In this document: positions 47,638 through 59,135 of the stretch, piece by piece
Layout: every line of letters begins with the position of its first letter
Numbering within the stretch: position 1 is the first letter of the stretch
Source: Rhizomys pruinosus
Lineage: Eukaryota > Chordata > Mammalia > Rodentia > Spalacidae
Direction of reading: 5' to 3'
DNA: 64,000 nt
Assembly (NCBI GenBank): GCA_009823505.1
Contig: VZQC01013730.1
Coordinates: forward strand, 641,227-705,226
Position numbers and translations under genes: made by a program
The notes under the pieces: generated by a model
Seen by the model: the letters and a program-made list of their open reading frames with translations, nothing else
The model's database searches: none
Told to the model about the DNA's origin: nothing

Positions 47638-48107
47638 AGAGTCAATATTTAATATATTTTTCAAGAACCAGTTTGCTTCTTCAAGATATTTTAAAGTAAG
47701 AATAATGGATAATATATTTCCATCCCCCAGTCTTTACTGAGTTATGGCATATGAAGGAGTATTCTGTTTAGTATATAAGGTAATGCTTTGATATGGGTGG
47801 CATTTTAAATTTATTCATACAGACAAGTTTATCTGTTTGAATTATGTTGTTTAAGTGGTGATGTACTTGATGCCCATTTCATCAGTAAAATTTGAGTTCA
47901 TGCAATTATTAAATATCATCACCATTGTATATATCTAACCTACTCTATTAATTTTCTGAGTCTGTAGCACACTTTAGTTACATTTCCACATTTCCTTTAC
48001 CTATTAGCTGTTGGAACAAACATTATACTCTGTTACTAACAGTAAAACACTTTATTCTTTTTTCTTTATTTCCTTTATAACATGTGCGTGCTTTACTCAT
48101 AATTTTA
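47638..48107. other. No recognisable feature
   Basis: Unassigned. Confidence 0.45.
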
Positions 48108-48357
48108 GACTTTGATTTTTATTTTATTTATTTTTTATATTTTTATGTGTATGAATGTACTGTCTGCATGTAGGTTGGTGCAACTGTGTCATGCAATCCC
48201 ACATAGGTCAGAAGAGAGTGTTGGATTCCCCTGGAACTGGAGTTAAAGATGGTTCTTAGCCGCCATGTGGGTGCTGGGAATTGAACCTGGCTCCTCTGTA
48301 AGAGCAGTCAGCACTCTTAACCACTTAGCCACCTCAACACCTCTGACTTTGATTTTT
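48108..48357 (-). repeat. B2 SINE, 13-bp target duplication
   Basis: Complemented B2 with gactttgattttt at 48,108-48,120 and 48,345-48,357. Its head (ttagccacctcaacacc) is mutated relative to other copies. Confidence 0.94.
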
Positions 48358-48587
48358 TTTAATATCGTGTATATACTAATTTATTATAGAGTAAGCAGAA
48401 TAATGATCCTTTGAAGCTGTTCACATTAACATAAAGAGCAGTTATAAATACTTTGTCATGTAACAAGTGAAAGCTGAAATTGTAATTGGAGCCAATATTC
48501 CTAATAATTGCTAGACTTAAAATAGGAATTATTCTGGAATATCTGGACCATTGATGTATAAGACAGAAGTGTGCATTATAAATAAAT

Positions 48588-48588
<1 letters not shown>
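48358..48588. other. No recognisable feature
   Basis: Unassigned. Confidence 0.45.
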
Positions 48589-48634
<46 letters not shown>

Positions 48635-48635
48635 G
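48589..48635 (+). repeat. (CTAT)n microsatellite
   Basis: Eleven or so perfect tetranucleotide units; likely polymorphic. Confidence 0.96.
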
Positions 48636-48934
48636 ATTACAACCTGAGTTAGAACCAGGTGCACTGGATGAACTCAGTTGGGCATTTTCGCTTTGAATTT
48701 GAGGGGTTGTTTGAGTATTGAAATGTGCACGGAGTTGTAAGCTAAGAAAGGGAAAATAACCAGAGATTATTCCATATAGACACCAATAAATAAAATCCTG
48801 ATTATTATAGCCGTATAAAGTTTGGAAGTTGAAACTTAGCCCTATGAGACACTTTTTATATTCTCTCTCCTTCACAGAGTGATCAGACAATAAATAAATT
48901 CTTACTTTTAAAAGTCATTATATTGTATATGGGT

Positions 48935-49405
48935 TTAATTATGTTGCGGAATGCTCCCGCCAGTCCAAATCCCTCTAGGACTTTCATGTTGAATTTTGTC
49001 AAAGGTCTTTTCTGCATCAATTGAGATGACTATGTGGTTTTTGTTTTTTGGTCCATTTATATGTTTTAAGATATTTATTGATTTACATATTTTGAACCAT
49101 CCCTGCATCACTGGTATGAATCTGACTTGGTCATGAAGGACGATCCTTTTATGTGTGTCTGTACACAGTTTGAAAGTATTTTGTTAAGAATTTTTGCATG
49201 TATATTCATTAATGAAATGGGTCTATAGTTTTCTTTTGTGGTTATGTTTTTGCCTAGTTTTGGGATTTGAATGATGCTGGCTTCATAGAAGGAATTTGGG
49301 AGATGCATGAGGTCTGGCGAGATGGAGTTAAGGAAACCGGAATGGGGTCTAAATTTGATTAAGTAATGTATAAAATGAACAAAGCTTCAATAAAAAACTA
49401 AAAAA
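48935..49405. mobile_element. 5'-inverted L1 insertion (twin priming)
   Basis: 48,935-49,315 is L1 ORF2 on the minus strand: 49,108-49,308 translates to [19 protein letters not shown], then [19 protein letters not shown], the RT region preceding its YADD-bearing part. At about 49,315 the orientation flips: 49,316-49,405 is an L1-type 3' end on the plus strand, ending aatgaacaaagcttcaataa plus A's. This structure is the known product of twin priming. Stops and substitutions show it is inactive. Confidence 0.85.
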
Positions 49406-49519
49406 AGAGAGAAAAAAATGTGTGATAACTTCTCACAGTGCCAGTAGATCTGATCAGTACCAAGCATTGAATTAATTGAGAAGTAGCAAAATCTTTATTT
49501 TCATGACTTTTATAAAACA

Positions 49520-49699
49520 GATATGCTTATAAAAGCAGCAGTTGCATGCAATGCCCTGCAGAGGCCAGAAGAGAGTTTCGGGTCACCTTGAAAAGGATTT
49601 AAGAACAGTTTTTAGCCACCATGTGGTTCCTGTGAAGCTAACTCAGGTCTTCTGGAAGAAGATCAAGTATTCTTGACTGCTGGGCCTTCTCGATAGCCC
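49520..49699 (-). repeat. B3/B2-like SINE
   Basis: ctgcagaggccagaagagag, tagccaccatgtggttcct and tgactgctgggccttctcga then tagcccc: diverged complement. Confidence 0.8.
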
Positions 49700-49722
49700 C
49701 AGTACCACTATTTTTAATAAGC

Positions 49723-49724
49723 AG

Positions 49725-49756
<32 letters not shown>

Positions 49757-49763
49757 TATAGTA
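49723..49763 (+). repeat. A-run and (TA)n microsatellite
   Basis: About 17 A's followed by ten TA units. Confidence 0.9.
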
Positions 49764-49951
49764 TATGTATATCGAAAGTTATAAAACCTAGAAATGTTGT
49801 AGTTTATTATACATAATTTGAATTCATAGACAGTTCAGAGAAATGGCTTTCAGATAAACTCAGAGAACTAGGTCTAATTCCATCTTACTGATGTTATCAG
49901 AAGTCTGCTTAATTTTGACTTCCAGTATATTGTATTATAAGGCAGAAAGAC

Positions 49952-50010
<59 letters not shown>
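49952..50010 (+). repeat. (CA)n microsatellite
   Basis: About 29 uninterrupted CA units. Confidence 0.97.
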
Positions 50011-50011
<1 letters not shown>

Positions 50012-50404
50012 GCTGAAACTCAGAAATTATAGTATCAATTAAAATCGATGATATACTAGAATCACATCATTAGGACAGAAAATTGAATTACAACCAGACA
50101 CATTCAGATCCGCTATTTTAGACCTCAAAGGAAGACCATGCCCTTGAGAAACAATAATAGTCATCTTCTGAGACATCCCCTAAATTTTATAAAATATACC
50201 TGCCTCCAACAATCCTCCTGGGATGTATGGATATTATTCTAATGCATACAAATTAACTCAAACTCACTTGAGTTCTTTGGCTGATAAGATGAAACAAAGA
50301 AATGGGAATTCCAATGACTCAAAGGTCTTTTCTGAGTATTAAACCTCATGAGTACAATCCTTAGTGCAAACAATCTTATTTTTTTGTCTAAATGGAAAGT
50401 CATA
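50011..50404. other. No recognisable feature
   Basis: Unassigned. Confidence 0.45.
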
Positions 50405-50517
50405 TTCCCTGAAATTAAACGCAGTTGGAAGCCACCAACTGTGTCTATTCGGAACTACCTTTGGTCTTCTGCAAAAGCATACAGTGCTCCTAACTAATGA
50501 ACAATATCTCAAGCCTC
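50405..50517 (-). repeat. Old B3/B2-like fragment
   Basis: ggaagccaccaactgtgtc, ttcggaactacctttggtct and ctaatgaacaatatctcaag resemble a strongly diverged complemented B2/B3 head. Confidence 0.5.
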
Positions 50518-51256
50518 TCCAGGTGATTTTCTGATCAGATTATTAGAAATGGGCAGTTCCAGCTGAAAACTGAGCTATGGGCACCATCTTCTGGTAGGAG
50601 CTCAGATAAAGATGGAGGAAGCAAGGCTTGATTTTGCCTGCTTGACCTTTCTCTTTGGCAAGTTCATCTATCATATACTTGCTGCTGCTGGCTTCCTCAC
50701 TGATATTTGGATGAAGCTTTGATCTTCCATTGTGCACAGGATACTAACTGCTCTCCAGGAATCATTCTTGTGTATAGCAACAGATTGAGAGGGATGAGAA
50801 ATCTAGCCTTGCATTGTAGACTGGACAAATAACATTTCTCACTCTTTCTAGTAAAATAGCCTTTATTGGACTACTGTAAACAAATATAATAAATTCCAGT
50901 TTAATATGAATATATTGTATCAATCCTGAACTTCTGAAGAACCTTGACATATATATTTTTAATTCTTAAATTCCATTTGATGCTTCATTTTATTGTACAA
51001 GAAATTTTCTAACTATGCCTCCCAATTTCAAAGTTCAACTCTGCCATACTTTGGCTTTTTTTCCTGTCTATATTTATATTCTGTTTGTGATACAAATTAT
51101 GCAATGTAAATTCTTGCAAATCTTGACAGTCTCTTTGGCTATCTTTGATTTTTGAAGCTCCATCTGTCTACTGGAAATCTAGAACTAGTTTATACACATA
51201 CTTCTGTTACTGTTGATATTTTTGCTTTGCTTGTCAAAACTGTTGTGTCTAGGAAT
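50518..51256. other. No recognisable feature
   Basis: Unassigned. Confidence 0.45.
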
Positions 51257-51257
51257 T

Positions 51258-51470
51258 GGGGATGTAGCTTAGTTGGTAGAATGATTGCCTACTATGTACA
51301 GAGCCCTAGGTTTGATCCACAGCACTACATAAACAAGGTGTGATGGTGCATGCCTTTAATTTGATCACTTGGGAGGTGAAGGCAGAGGCTCAGAAGTTCA
51401 GACAATCCTTAGCTATTTAATGAGTTAGAGGAAAGTTTTAGATACATAAGACCCTGTGTCAAAAGAATAA
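51258..51470 (+). repeat. B4 SINE (ID-like head plus B1-like tail)
   Basis: The head ggggatgtagcttagttggt (A-box like) and ggtttgatccacagcac (B-box like) is tRNA-derived as in ID elements. It is followed by B1-like gtgatggtgcatgcctttaa and gaggtgaaggcagaggctc, then ataagaccctgtgtc. The fusion is the definition of B4. Not a functional tRNA gene. Confidence 0.9.
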
Positions 51471-51591
51471 TAACTCTACCTATTTTTCCTTTCTCTTTCA
51501 CAAATATTGAGAACTCACATCCTCAGAAATTATAAGATAATCTAAAAATAAATGTATAAGAATAAAATCTTCTACAAATATGGACAGATTG

Positions 51592-51970
51592 TTATGGTTT
51601 GGATTTGTTTATGTCAGAAATGTTCATAGGCTAACATCTTGGTTACCAGCTTCTGGATCAATAGTGAGTGGTATGATCTTCTACACGTGAGTGAGGCCTC
51701 ATGGAAGAGGCTAAATCAATGGGAATGTTATTTTGCAAGGGGCATTGGGAATTGGCCGCATCTCCTCTTTTGCTTTCTGGCCTAAATGAGCAGTTTTCCT
51801 CTACTACAAGCTTCCTGTTCTGATAATCTGCATTTCCATAGACATCAGAGAAACAGATACAGCTGGTCTTCAATAGACATCTGTGAAACTAAGGCAATAC
51901 AATCCATTTCTCTCTGGAAGCTGATTTTTCTCTCATATTTTGTTATGGTGATGGGAAGACTTACACAGTA
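51592..51970 (+). repeat. Ancient MST/MLT1-like MaLR LTR
   Basis: gttatggtttggatttg start, ggttaccagcttctgga, agtgaggcctcatggaagag, tctcctcttttgctttctgg and cctctactacaagcttcctg, then tttgttatggtgatgggaag near the end follow the MST/MLT1 LTR order. Highly diverged, so older than the ORR1-like copies. Confidence 0.7.
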
Positions 51971-53430
51971 GATGTCATGGTAAGTACAAAAAATTCTGTT
52001 CGTTTATGCAAATATATCAAACAAAATATAAAAGAAATATTATACATATAATTTTATTACAGCATTAGAGTTGAAACCATGCAGAAATATAAACAATAAC
52101 TCAGATCTTATTATCAGACTGCTATGAAACTAATGCTATAAACATGGTTTGTAATTTCATTAAATTAACTTCAGTGTTGTAGTCAGTCATCACTTTCAAG
52201 TAAAAATCTCCTCTTTGGAAGTATTTATATGAACATAGTAAATAGGGAAAGGGTAGCATTACCCATGCAGCTGTTCTCTTTGCAATACTGGATTTTGAGA
52301 AAGACAAGTCAAAGCAATGAACTACAATTTGGCCACAGCTGGATATAAATCTTTTTTTCCTGCATTGCATCTGTATTAAGCCCAGTGCTGGCTGAGTTGT
52401 GGAAGTCCTGCCGAGGCTGTATGCATGGAACTTTACAGATCACTGTTCAGAATGAACAGAGACTTTCAAGCTTTCTTACTCCAAGCCAGTAACCAGTGAT
52501 AAATACAGGCTAAACAGATGGTACAATGATGAATTAGACACAGTTCACAGCTTTGTCATAATCTTGGAAAATTTGCATGGGCTAGCATGAGCCTCGTGAT
52601 TTCTCAGCATGTGCTCTTGATGTGATGATGGCTAGAAACATCACTAAATCAGAGGATGTCTGAAGCTATATGAGGCTGTCATCATTAGTTCTCAGAAAAC
52701 TGTCCACCCTAAAATCTTAATGCATTTTTTCAATCTTAAAATTTTGATTTTAAACAGTTAAACAGTCAACTGCCACCTGAAATAGACTTAGAGACTACTT
52801 TTTAAAAAATTATCCTTTTTCCTCCCAGAAACAGCATTTGTACTTCACGTTGGTATTGACATAAAATATAGGCCAGCTGTTTCCATAAACATAGAGTACA
52901 GGAGGCTGCTTTCAACACAGAGGACAAATATAATGAGGACCTGAATCTGAAGAGAGGTGAAAAAGAAAAGCTCTCCATTTTAATACAAAACCTATTTTCC
53001 TCCATTAGAGAAGTTGAGCTTTTATATGTAGTGTACTGCAAAGCCAAATTAATGAAAAAATCCTACATTCCTTAAATGGTACTATGAAACTTCAAAGTTA
53101 AATAGCATTCTATCTTTCCTTTTATTAAGTGTATGTTAAACTGATTGATAGCATATAAATCTTTCATATTATGTAATATTTAAACTAGGATACATAATTT
53201 GTAGGTCCACAAAGTTTCATCATTCCTTATGTTGCAATAGTCCAGTTATTCTAGTTTTTGGAAAAGCGCAGTTACTAATTTTTATCAAGACAAACCCTAC
53301 TCGAAAATTCACATTAATATGTTATTATAACGTGTATATCAGTGTACAAACTACAAAAAGTTCTGCTGAGATTTTTACTATATCTTCAGAAAAATAAATT
53401 GTATTTCAATATATCTATGAAGCTAGCAAT
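51971..53430. other. No recognisable feature
   Basis: 1.5 kb unassigned. Open frames 52,122-52,370 and 52,802-53,047 (-) have no recognisable content. Confidence 0.45.
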
Positions 53431-53613
53431 TGGGAATAATATATATATATTTTTTTTTTGTCTTTTTGAGACAAGGTCTCCCTGGAGACTCAGCTGTCCT
53501 GGAGCTCACTCTTTAGACCAGGCTGGCCTTGAACTCACAAAGATCTGCCTGCTTCTGCCTCCCAAGTGCTAGGATTATAGGTGTGCACCACCATGCCCGG
53601 CTGGGAATAATAT
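53431..53613 (-). repeat. B1 SINE, 12-bp target duplication
   Basis: Complete complemented B1 (about 53,452-53,601). tgggaataatat at 53,431-53,442 and 53,602-53,613, with a short TA run before the T-tail. Confidence 0.96.
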
Positions 53614-53627
53614 TTTTAAGTAAGCTT

Positions 53628-53821
53628 AGAAAATAATTGAGATCCAGAGAGATGGCCTAGTGGTTAAGAGCACCGACCGCTTTTATAGAGGACCCGGATT
53701 TGATTCCCAGCACCCACATGGCAGCCAAGAACGATACAGGTGCACAAACTTGCATGCAGACAGTACATTATACACATACAAAAATAAATAAAATAAAATA
53801 AAAGAAAAAGAAAATAATTGA
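53628..53821 (+). repeat. B2 SINE with internal deletion, 13-bp target duplication
   Basis: B2 (53,641-53,808) lacks the middle segment between gcagccaagaacg and atacaggtgcaca, about 60 bases. agaaaataattga at 53,628-53,640 and 53,809-53,821. Confidence 0.95.
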
Positions 53822-54141
53822 AATTACCATTTTCCCGAACATTTCTTTGTGCAATGAGAAAGCAATTGAAGAGCACAGATAACTATTGAGAGGAAAGCTG
53901 CCATTTTGAGGGTTAAAGAAAAATATCAGGGAAACATCACTGTATAAAGTAAATTCACTACATTGCTGACTTTTTTTTTTTAATTTTAGACAACAGTTAC
54001 AATGTCCTTTAGAACCAAGAAATTTAACATAAGGATAATACTCTTTCAAAGAGAATGAAATTGAACATATTGCCATATTGTCATTCTTCAAAATGAGATC
54101 AAGCACTTTACATATTCAAAAAATATTTACTAATCTATATA

Positions 54142-54205
<64 letters not shown>

Positions 54206-54734
54206 GCTGCTTGGGATTGAATATGCTGAGCATTAGATATGCTAGGTAAAGACTTTACTGATGAGCTTAATCCCAGTTCTTTGAAAACTCATAGAATTGG
54301 ATTGTGTTACATGATATCATTACAATAGATTAATACGCTATAAGACATGCAATAAATGAAGCACATTTTGAGATGATAGATGGTGTTCCTGTAAATGTCC
54401 ATTAAAGTAATGCATAACTTAGGTCAAATACCATGTGTTACCGTTTATAATTGATAGCTATAATGAGCCCCCTTGTCCCTTAAGGACAACAGCACTTTCT
54501 TCACCAATAGTTAAAAGGCTCTTGGCACTTGGCTCCCTATGTGTTAACAGATTTCTAAGGATTTTATTGATGTGAGACTTGGGGTAGTCTGCTCCTAGGA
54601 TGAAGGGAAAATACAAATTAGAAAAGTATCTCTGGAATGCCAGGACAGATGGGTTGCTCTCCACCATTTTATATTTTTGCATACATCAAAGGCCATCTAG
54701 TACTGGGCCAATCACGACAGCCTTGGGTACACTG
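53822..54734. repeat. Unassigned stretch with (TA)n(GA)n
   Basis: A compound microsatellite lies at about 54,142-54,202 (ten TA then nineteen GA units). No gene or other repeat recognised in the rest. Confidence 0.6.
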
Positions 54735-55137
54735 TGCCAGTTGGCTTTAGTTGTCAACTAGACACACCTGGGTAGTGGGGGCTTCAGTTGGGGAATTGCT
54801 TCCATTGGACTGGCCTATAGCTATGTCTGTAGAGCATGCTCTTAATTGCTGAGTGATAATGGAAGGCCCAGACCAATGTGAGTGGTGCCACACCTGAGGA
54901 GGTGGTCTTTTATTAGAAAGCAGGTAGAGTACAGGCCAAATGAGAAAGCCAGTAAGCATCATTCCTCCATGGCCTGTGCTCAACTCCTGCCTCTAGGTTC
55001 CTGTCCTGAGTTCCTATCCTGGGCTCACTCAGTGATGAACTATGACTGAGGATATATGTAAGCCAAATAAAACTCTTTCCTCCCCAAGTTTGTATGGGTC
55101 AGAGTGTTTTGTCACAGCAATTGAACACAAATAAGGA
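54735..55137 (+). repeat. Solitary MaLR/ERVL-type LTR
   Basis: gttgtcaactagacacacct, gaaggcccagaccaatgtga, gtggtgccacacctgagg, aagccagtaagcatcattcc, gtgatgaactatgactgagg and gtaagccaaataaaactct then tttgtcacagcaattgaac form a complete rodent MT/RMER-type LTR with polyA signal. No internal sequence adjoins it, so it is probably a solo LTR. Confidence 0.78.
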
Positions 55138-56374
55138 CAATTATTATGGAAACAGTCCTATGTGTTTTGCACTGCTTGAGCACTTAACGTATGTAAATTC
55201 TGTGTGACCATCAAATGTTTAGCTGGTACTAAAGGCTCTCAAGAGGGCAGTGGATTGCCTCAAAGCAACATAGCTGGGACACTCTTTGGCTAATCTCAGT
55301 TTTTCAGCACCCAAAACCAAAGGACCTCTGGTAAGCACTGAAGGGGTTCACCCCAGAGCTCCAGTGTAACTATGGGACAAGTTAATAGCAAAGGAGAGAA
55401 TTGCACATATTTGTTTCACAGGATTTTTAAAGTATTGGGAATTAAAATGAAAAGCAATATATATATATATATTTGTATATATATATATATATATATTTGT
55501 ATATATTTGTATATATAGATAAGTATTTACACTGGCAAACTCTTTAAGGGATGATGCATAAGCAGCAATGCAAAGAAACAGTGCAATCATTTAAACAAGC
55601 ACACAGATAGGGCAAAAGTATCCCTTTAAATGTTTGTTTTCTCTATAATCTTATAACTTTGCACAATCTTTACAGATGCCACTACCCCAAAGGCAGGTGA
55701 TAAAACGATGGATAATAATAACAAAAGATTCCTATCTTTCCTCTAAACTTAATTTTCCATCTCTTTCTCTCAAGAAACATTGAGATTTGAATTCTTTTAT
55801 TCTTTACGTGAATGGTCAGCTGAATTGTTAAGTGAGTGTTTGAATACTTCCTTTGGGTCTAGAGTAATGTACTAAAGGACTAGTACTGTCAGTGTTGCCC
55901 TTTCCTATTTTCTTGTTATCTCTCTCAAGGACAGGAGAGCTGGACTCTCCACTCTCCTTTGTTCATGGATTCAGTAACCTCTTGCCCTCTGTAAAACTCT
56001 GCTTGCAGTAAACCTAGGCACCAAGGACATGGAACTCCAGCCATCCTGGATAAACCAAATGACAACTTGTGCTCTCTTTCTTCCTTGGCTGAGCACTCTA
56101 TGATAACTGCTGGTGGCCCAGATTTAGTGTTCTAGAATATACTCTTAAATAAGATTCCTTAGTCTGTGGGATTTATCAGCAAATGGTTTTTGTGTTTTTT
56201 GTTTTGTTTTGTTTTACTAGAGGGCACCATTGGATGATGTTTTTCCCAGCTGGTTTAGTAGACAAATGGCTAAATGTTAGAAAAGCCTTTCACAGCCTGT
56301 GACCAGAACCCCAAACTGGGTCTGGTTGTGTGTTAATGTTTGAGCCTGAGATGAACAAAGTCAAAAAGCTGACT
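55138..56374. repeat. Unassigned stretch with (TA)n
   Basis: Interrupted TA/TTTGTA array at about 55,458-55,520 and a TTTTG run near 56,195-56,215. No gene recognised. Confidence 0.5.
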
Positions 56375-56512
56375 AAAAGATGAGAATTATTGCTGGCCAT
56401 GGTGGCACATGCTATTAATCCCAGCACTCAGGAGGTAGAAGCAGACAGATCTGTGTAAGTGCAAGCTCAGACTGGCCTCCATACTGAGCTCCAGGCAAAC
56501 TGGGTCCAAAAA

Positions 56513-56555
<43 letters not shown>

Positions 56556-56582
56556 ATTAATTAATTAATAAAAAAAGATGAG
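56375..56582 (+). repeat. B1 SINE with (AATA)n tail, 10-bp target duplication
   Basis: B1 (56,392-56,505), shortened at its 3' end, followed by about 15 AAAT units in place of a plain A-tail. aaaagatgag at 56,375-56,384 and 56,573-56,582 encloses both. Confidence 0.94.
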
Positions 56583-56775
56583 GATAAACCAAAAAAACTT
56601 TTGTAGCCAGCACTGCAAAAACCAGCTTTCTCCAGCCATCCACTTTGATCTGGCAGAGTCACAGGATATCATCCTGAAGATACATTCTACTATCACTTCC
56701 CCTTCTGTAAATAGGGTCACTGAACAGCTGGGTAGTCCCTGTTCTTAAGTGACCTCCAAAAATATGAATATATTG

Positions 56776-56995
56776 GGGGCTGGAGAGATGGCCTAGAAGT
56801 TAAAAGCGCCGACTGCTCTTGCAGAGGACCAGGGTTAAATCCCCAGCACCCACATGGCACCTGAGAACCCTCTTTAACTCCAGTTCCAGGGGAATCCAAC
56901 ACCATCTTCTGACCTCCGCGATATTGCTGACATGGGTGCACAAACCTACATGCAGACAGTGTATTCATACACATAAATAAAATAAAATAAACAAA
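56776..56995 (+). repeat. B2 SINE
   Basis: ggggctggagagatggccta head to acacataaataaaataaa tail; flanked by imperfect aaaaatatgaatatat and aaaaatgtaaatatat. Confidence 0.95.
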
Positions 56996-57159
56996 AATGT
57001 AAATATATCAAAACTCAAAATAAGACCTTGGTCTTAATTTTAATTTTATTGGATTGGTTTCACAAACAAATCCTTATGTCCGTAAGAGGGCAAAAGGACC
57101 AAAGAGAAAGAAATTTAGTCTCTAATTTAGCTTTACTAATGAAAATTATTATTATTATT

Positions 57160-57316
57160 TTTTATTTTTTTGGTCTTTTTTGAGACAGGGTCTCCCTATA
57201 GCCCCAGCTGTCCTGGAACTCACTCTGTAGACCAGGCTGACCTTGAACTCACAAAGATCTGCCTGCTTCTGCTTCCCGAGTTCTAGGATTAAAGACGTGC
57301 GCCACCATGCTCAGCG
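57160..57316 (-). repeat. B1 SINE
   Basis: Complete complemented B1 (gagacagggtctccctatag to gcgccaccatgctcagc), flanked by gaaaattatt / gaaaattaatt. Confidence 0.95.
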
Positions 57317-57686
57317 AAAATTAATTTTAAAATGTACTTGTTTTAAATTACATTTGCAATTTATGATCTGTTTACTATTACTAACTTGATTCCTGACATA
57401 TAGCCATATAGCTTATATTTCAAAAATGCCCTTCATTTTGCTTTAATTTCAACAAAGCTGGTTATGATAAATAACATTCTCAAAAGCTTGTTGAGACCTA
57501 CAGGTGATTAATTGTATTAAATTACTTTGGGAAAGTTAAAAAAAAATTACCATTTTTTCCTGTTTGTGAAATCTTTAAAAAAATAAAACCAATAAATTTA
57601 AAAAGAGAACAAAGTTACTTAATAAGAGACTAGCTATACAATAACTTAAAAGGTGAGTTTCTTTTTAAATCTTTGAGTAAAAACTG

Positions 57687-57726
<40 letters not shown>

Positions 57727-57736
57727 ATATATTTTT
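57317..57736. repeat. Unassigned stretch with (TA)n
   Basis: Sixteen or so TA units at about 57,690-57,722; otherwise no feature. Confidence 0.6.
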
Positions 57737-57954
57737 AAAATACTTTATTATTTTTTATGTATATTATTATATTGCTTACATGCTTGTAGTGCACCCATGC
57801 TCTACAATTTCTACAGAGGACAGAAGAAGGTGTCAGATGCCCTGGAACTGGAGTTAGGGACATTTGTTAGCTGCCATGTGAGTGCAACATTCGGAATCCC
57901 AGTCTTCTTCAGAAACAATGGTATTCTTAAACACTGAGCTATCTCTCCAGGCCC
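57737..57954 (-). repeat. B3-like SINE
   Basis: tatgtatattattatattgc tail side, ctggaactggagttagggac and actgagctatctctccaggc. Confidence 0.85.
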
Positions 57955-58613
57955 CATATTCTTGATATATTTTAACACTTAAACAATAGCTACTATTAAA
58001 AGCAAAAATGTTAATACTGCTATTCTTACACTTTTTCCTAATCATTTTATACATAAATATATATTTTGTTTACATTCTTTGTATAATTATGAACAATCAC
58101 TAGAACAAAGTAAATTATTTATACTCTAAAATATTTATTAAAAACTACTACTTGAATATTATGGATATAATAAAAGCCAGTTAATATTATAAACAAAAAT
58201 AGATTTTGTGTGTTGGATTTTACCCAACTTTAATACAAATAGTTTTTTATTACATGTCATGTACATTTGAGAGTATAAAATGTTTTCTATGACTACAAAT
58301 TTCTTCATAACAAAATATTTTAAATGTATGTAGTCTTTGAAATATGGTTAAGATTTTCTCGATGACTATGAATAGACAGCACTTTTCAAGTGGAAGGAGA
58401 GAGGAAGTAGGACAAAGAATGACAGATCCCTGGTCAGGTGACCAGGTATGATCACCTGATTAGCTGCAGTTATCAACTAATTAGGATCTAGGATCTTACA
58501 GGATCTAGGATTTTTTGCCTAAATGTGTTGCAGATGCGTGCATTCAAGATAAAAGGGAATAAAATCTCATTGCAGTTCATTTTATACCAGAAACCCATAT
58601 GGAAACTAATTTT
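57955..58613. other. No recognised feature; may include 3' UTR of the DTD2 pseudogene
   Basis: AT-rich. Sequence next to the pseudogene stop could be retrocopied 3' UTR, but no T-run marking a poly(A) tail is obvious before 58,300. Confidence 0.4.
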
Positions 58614-59135
58614 TCAGAACTCAATAAGGTGTGTGTATGGTCCATTAGTATCCAGCTTTAATACTTGCCTGTTCCCGTAGGTGCCATGTTCCACTACAAC
58701 ACCCGCCTCAGTAAACCTCAGTACACTTGCTGTTGGCAGCCAATTCTTTTTCACACAGACATACAAATTGGGAATCAGGTTCTAACCCTTCTTCTTTTCC
58801 AGAATCAGAGTGATACTGCATGTTTCTTCTTTTTCACTCTGCCACCAAGGGTGGCTTGAAGGATGATATGAATGTCGCCAGGTAGATACAGTATAGAGAC
58901 AGGCTTGCCATTTTCTGTTTCACTCAATTTCACATTTAGCAGTGTATTAACCATTTTGGGAAGAAGTTCTTTATCAGCTCCCTTGAAGAAACACACATAG
59001 ATCACCAATCGCCCTCTGAACCTCCACCCACTGCACCCCTCTCTCCATCCACTGGCCACACTTGCAGGCAGCGGTGGTGTAGACACTGCTGCAGGAGGAG
59101 CATGCTGGCTCTCGGGAAGTGACCGCAGTCAGCTG
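58614..59135 (-). pseudogene. DTD2: DTD2 processed pseudogene (D-aminoacyl-tRNA deacylase 2)
   Basis: Minus-strand translation of 58,805-59,020 gives [20 protein letters not shown] and then [19 protein letters not shown], characteristic of DTD2, an enzyme that removes mischarged amino acids from tRNA. Upstream, in another frame, QWVEVQR precedes it, and downstream (a third shift) [13 protein letters not shown]. The end [15 protein letters not shown] then TGA sits at 58,614-58,616. The pieces are contiguous without introns but broken by at least two frameshifts and premature stops. So it is a decayed retrocopy covering most of the roughly 170-residue protein. The N-terminal start is unclear. 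No promoter seen. Confidence 0.92.

Noticed and set aside
51258..51330. A tRNA gene
   Set aside because: A- and B-box-like motifs are present, but the sequence lacks a tRNA fold with acceptor pairing and continues into a B1-like part: it is a B4 SINE.
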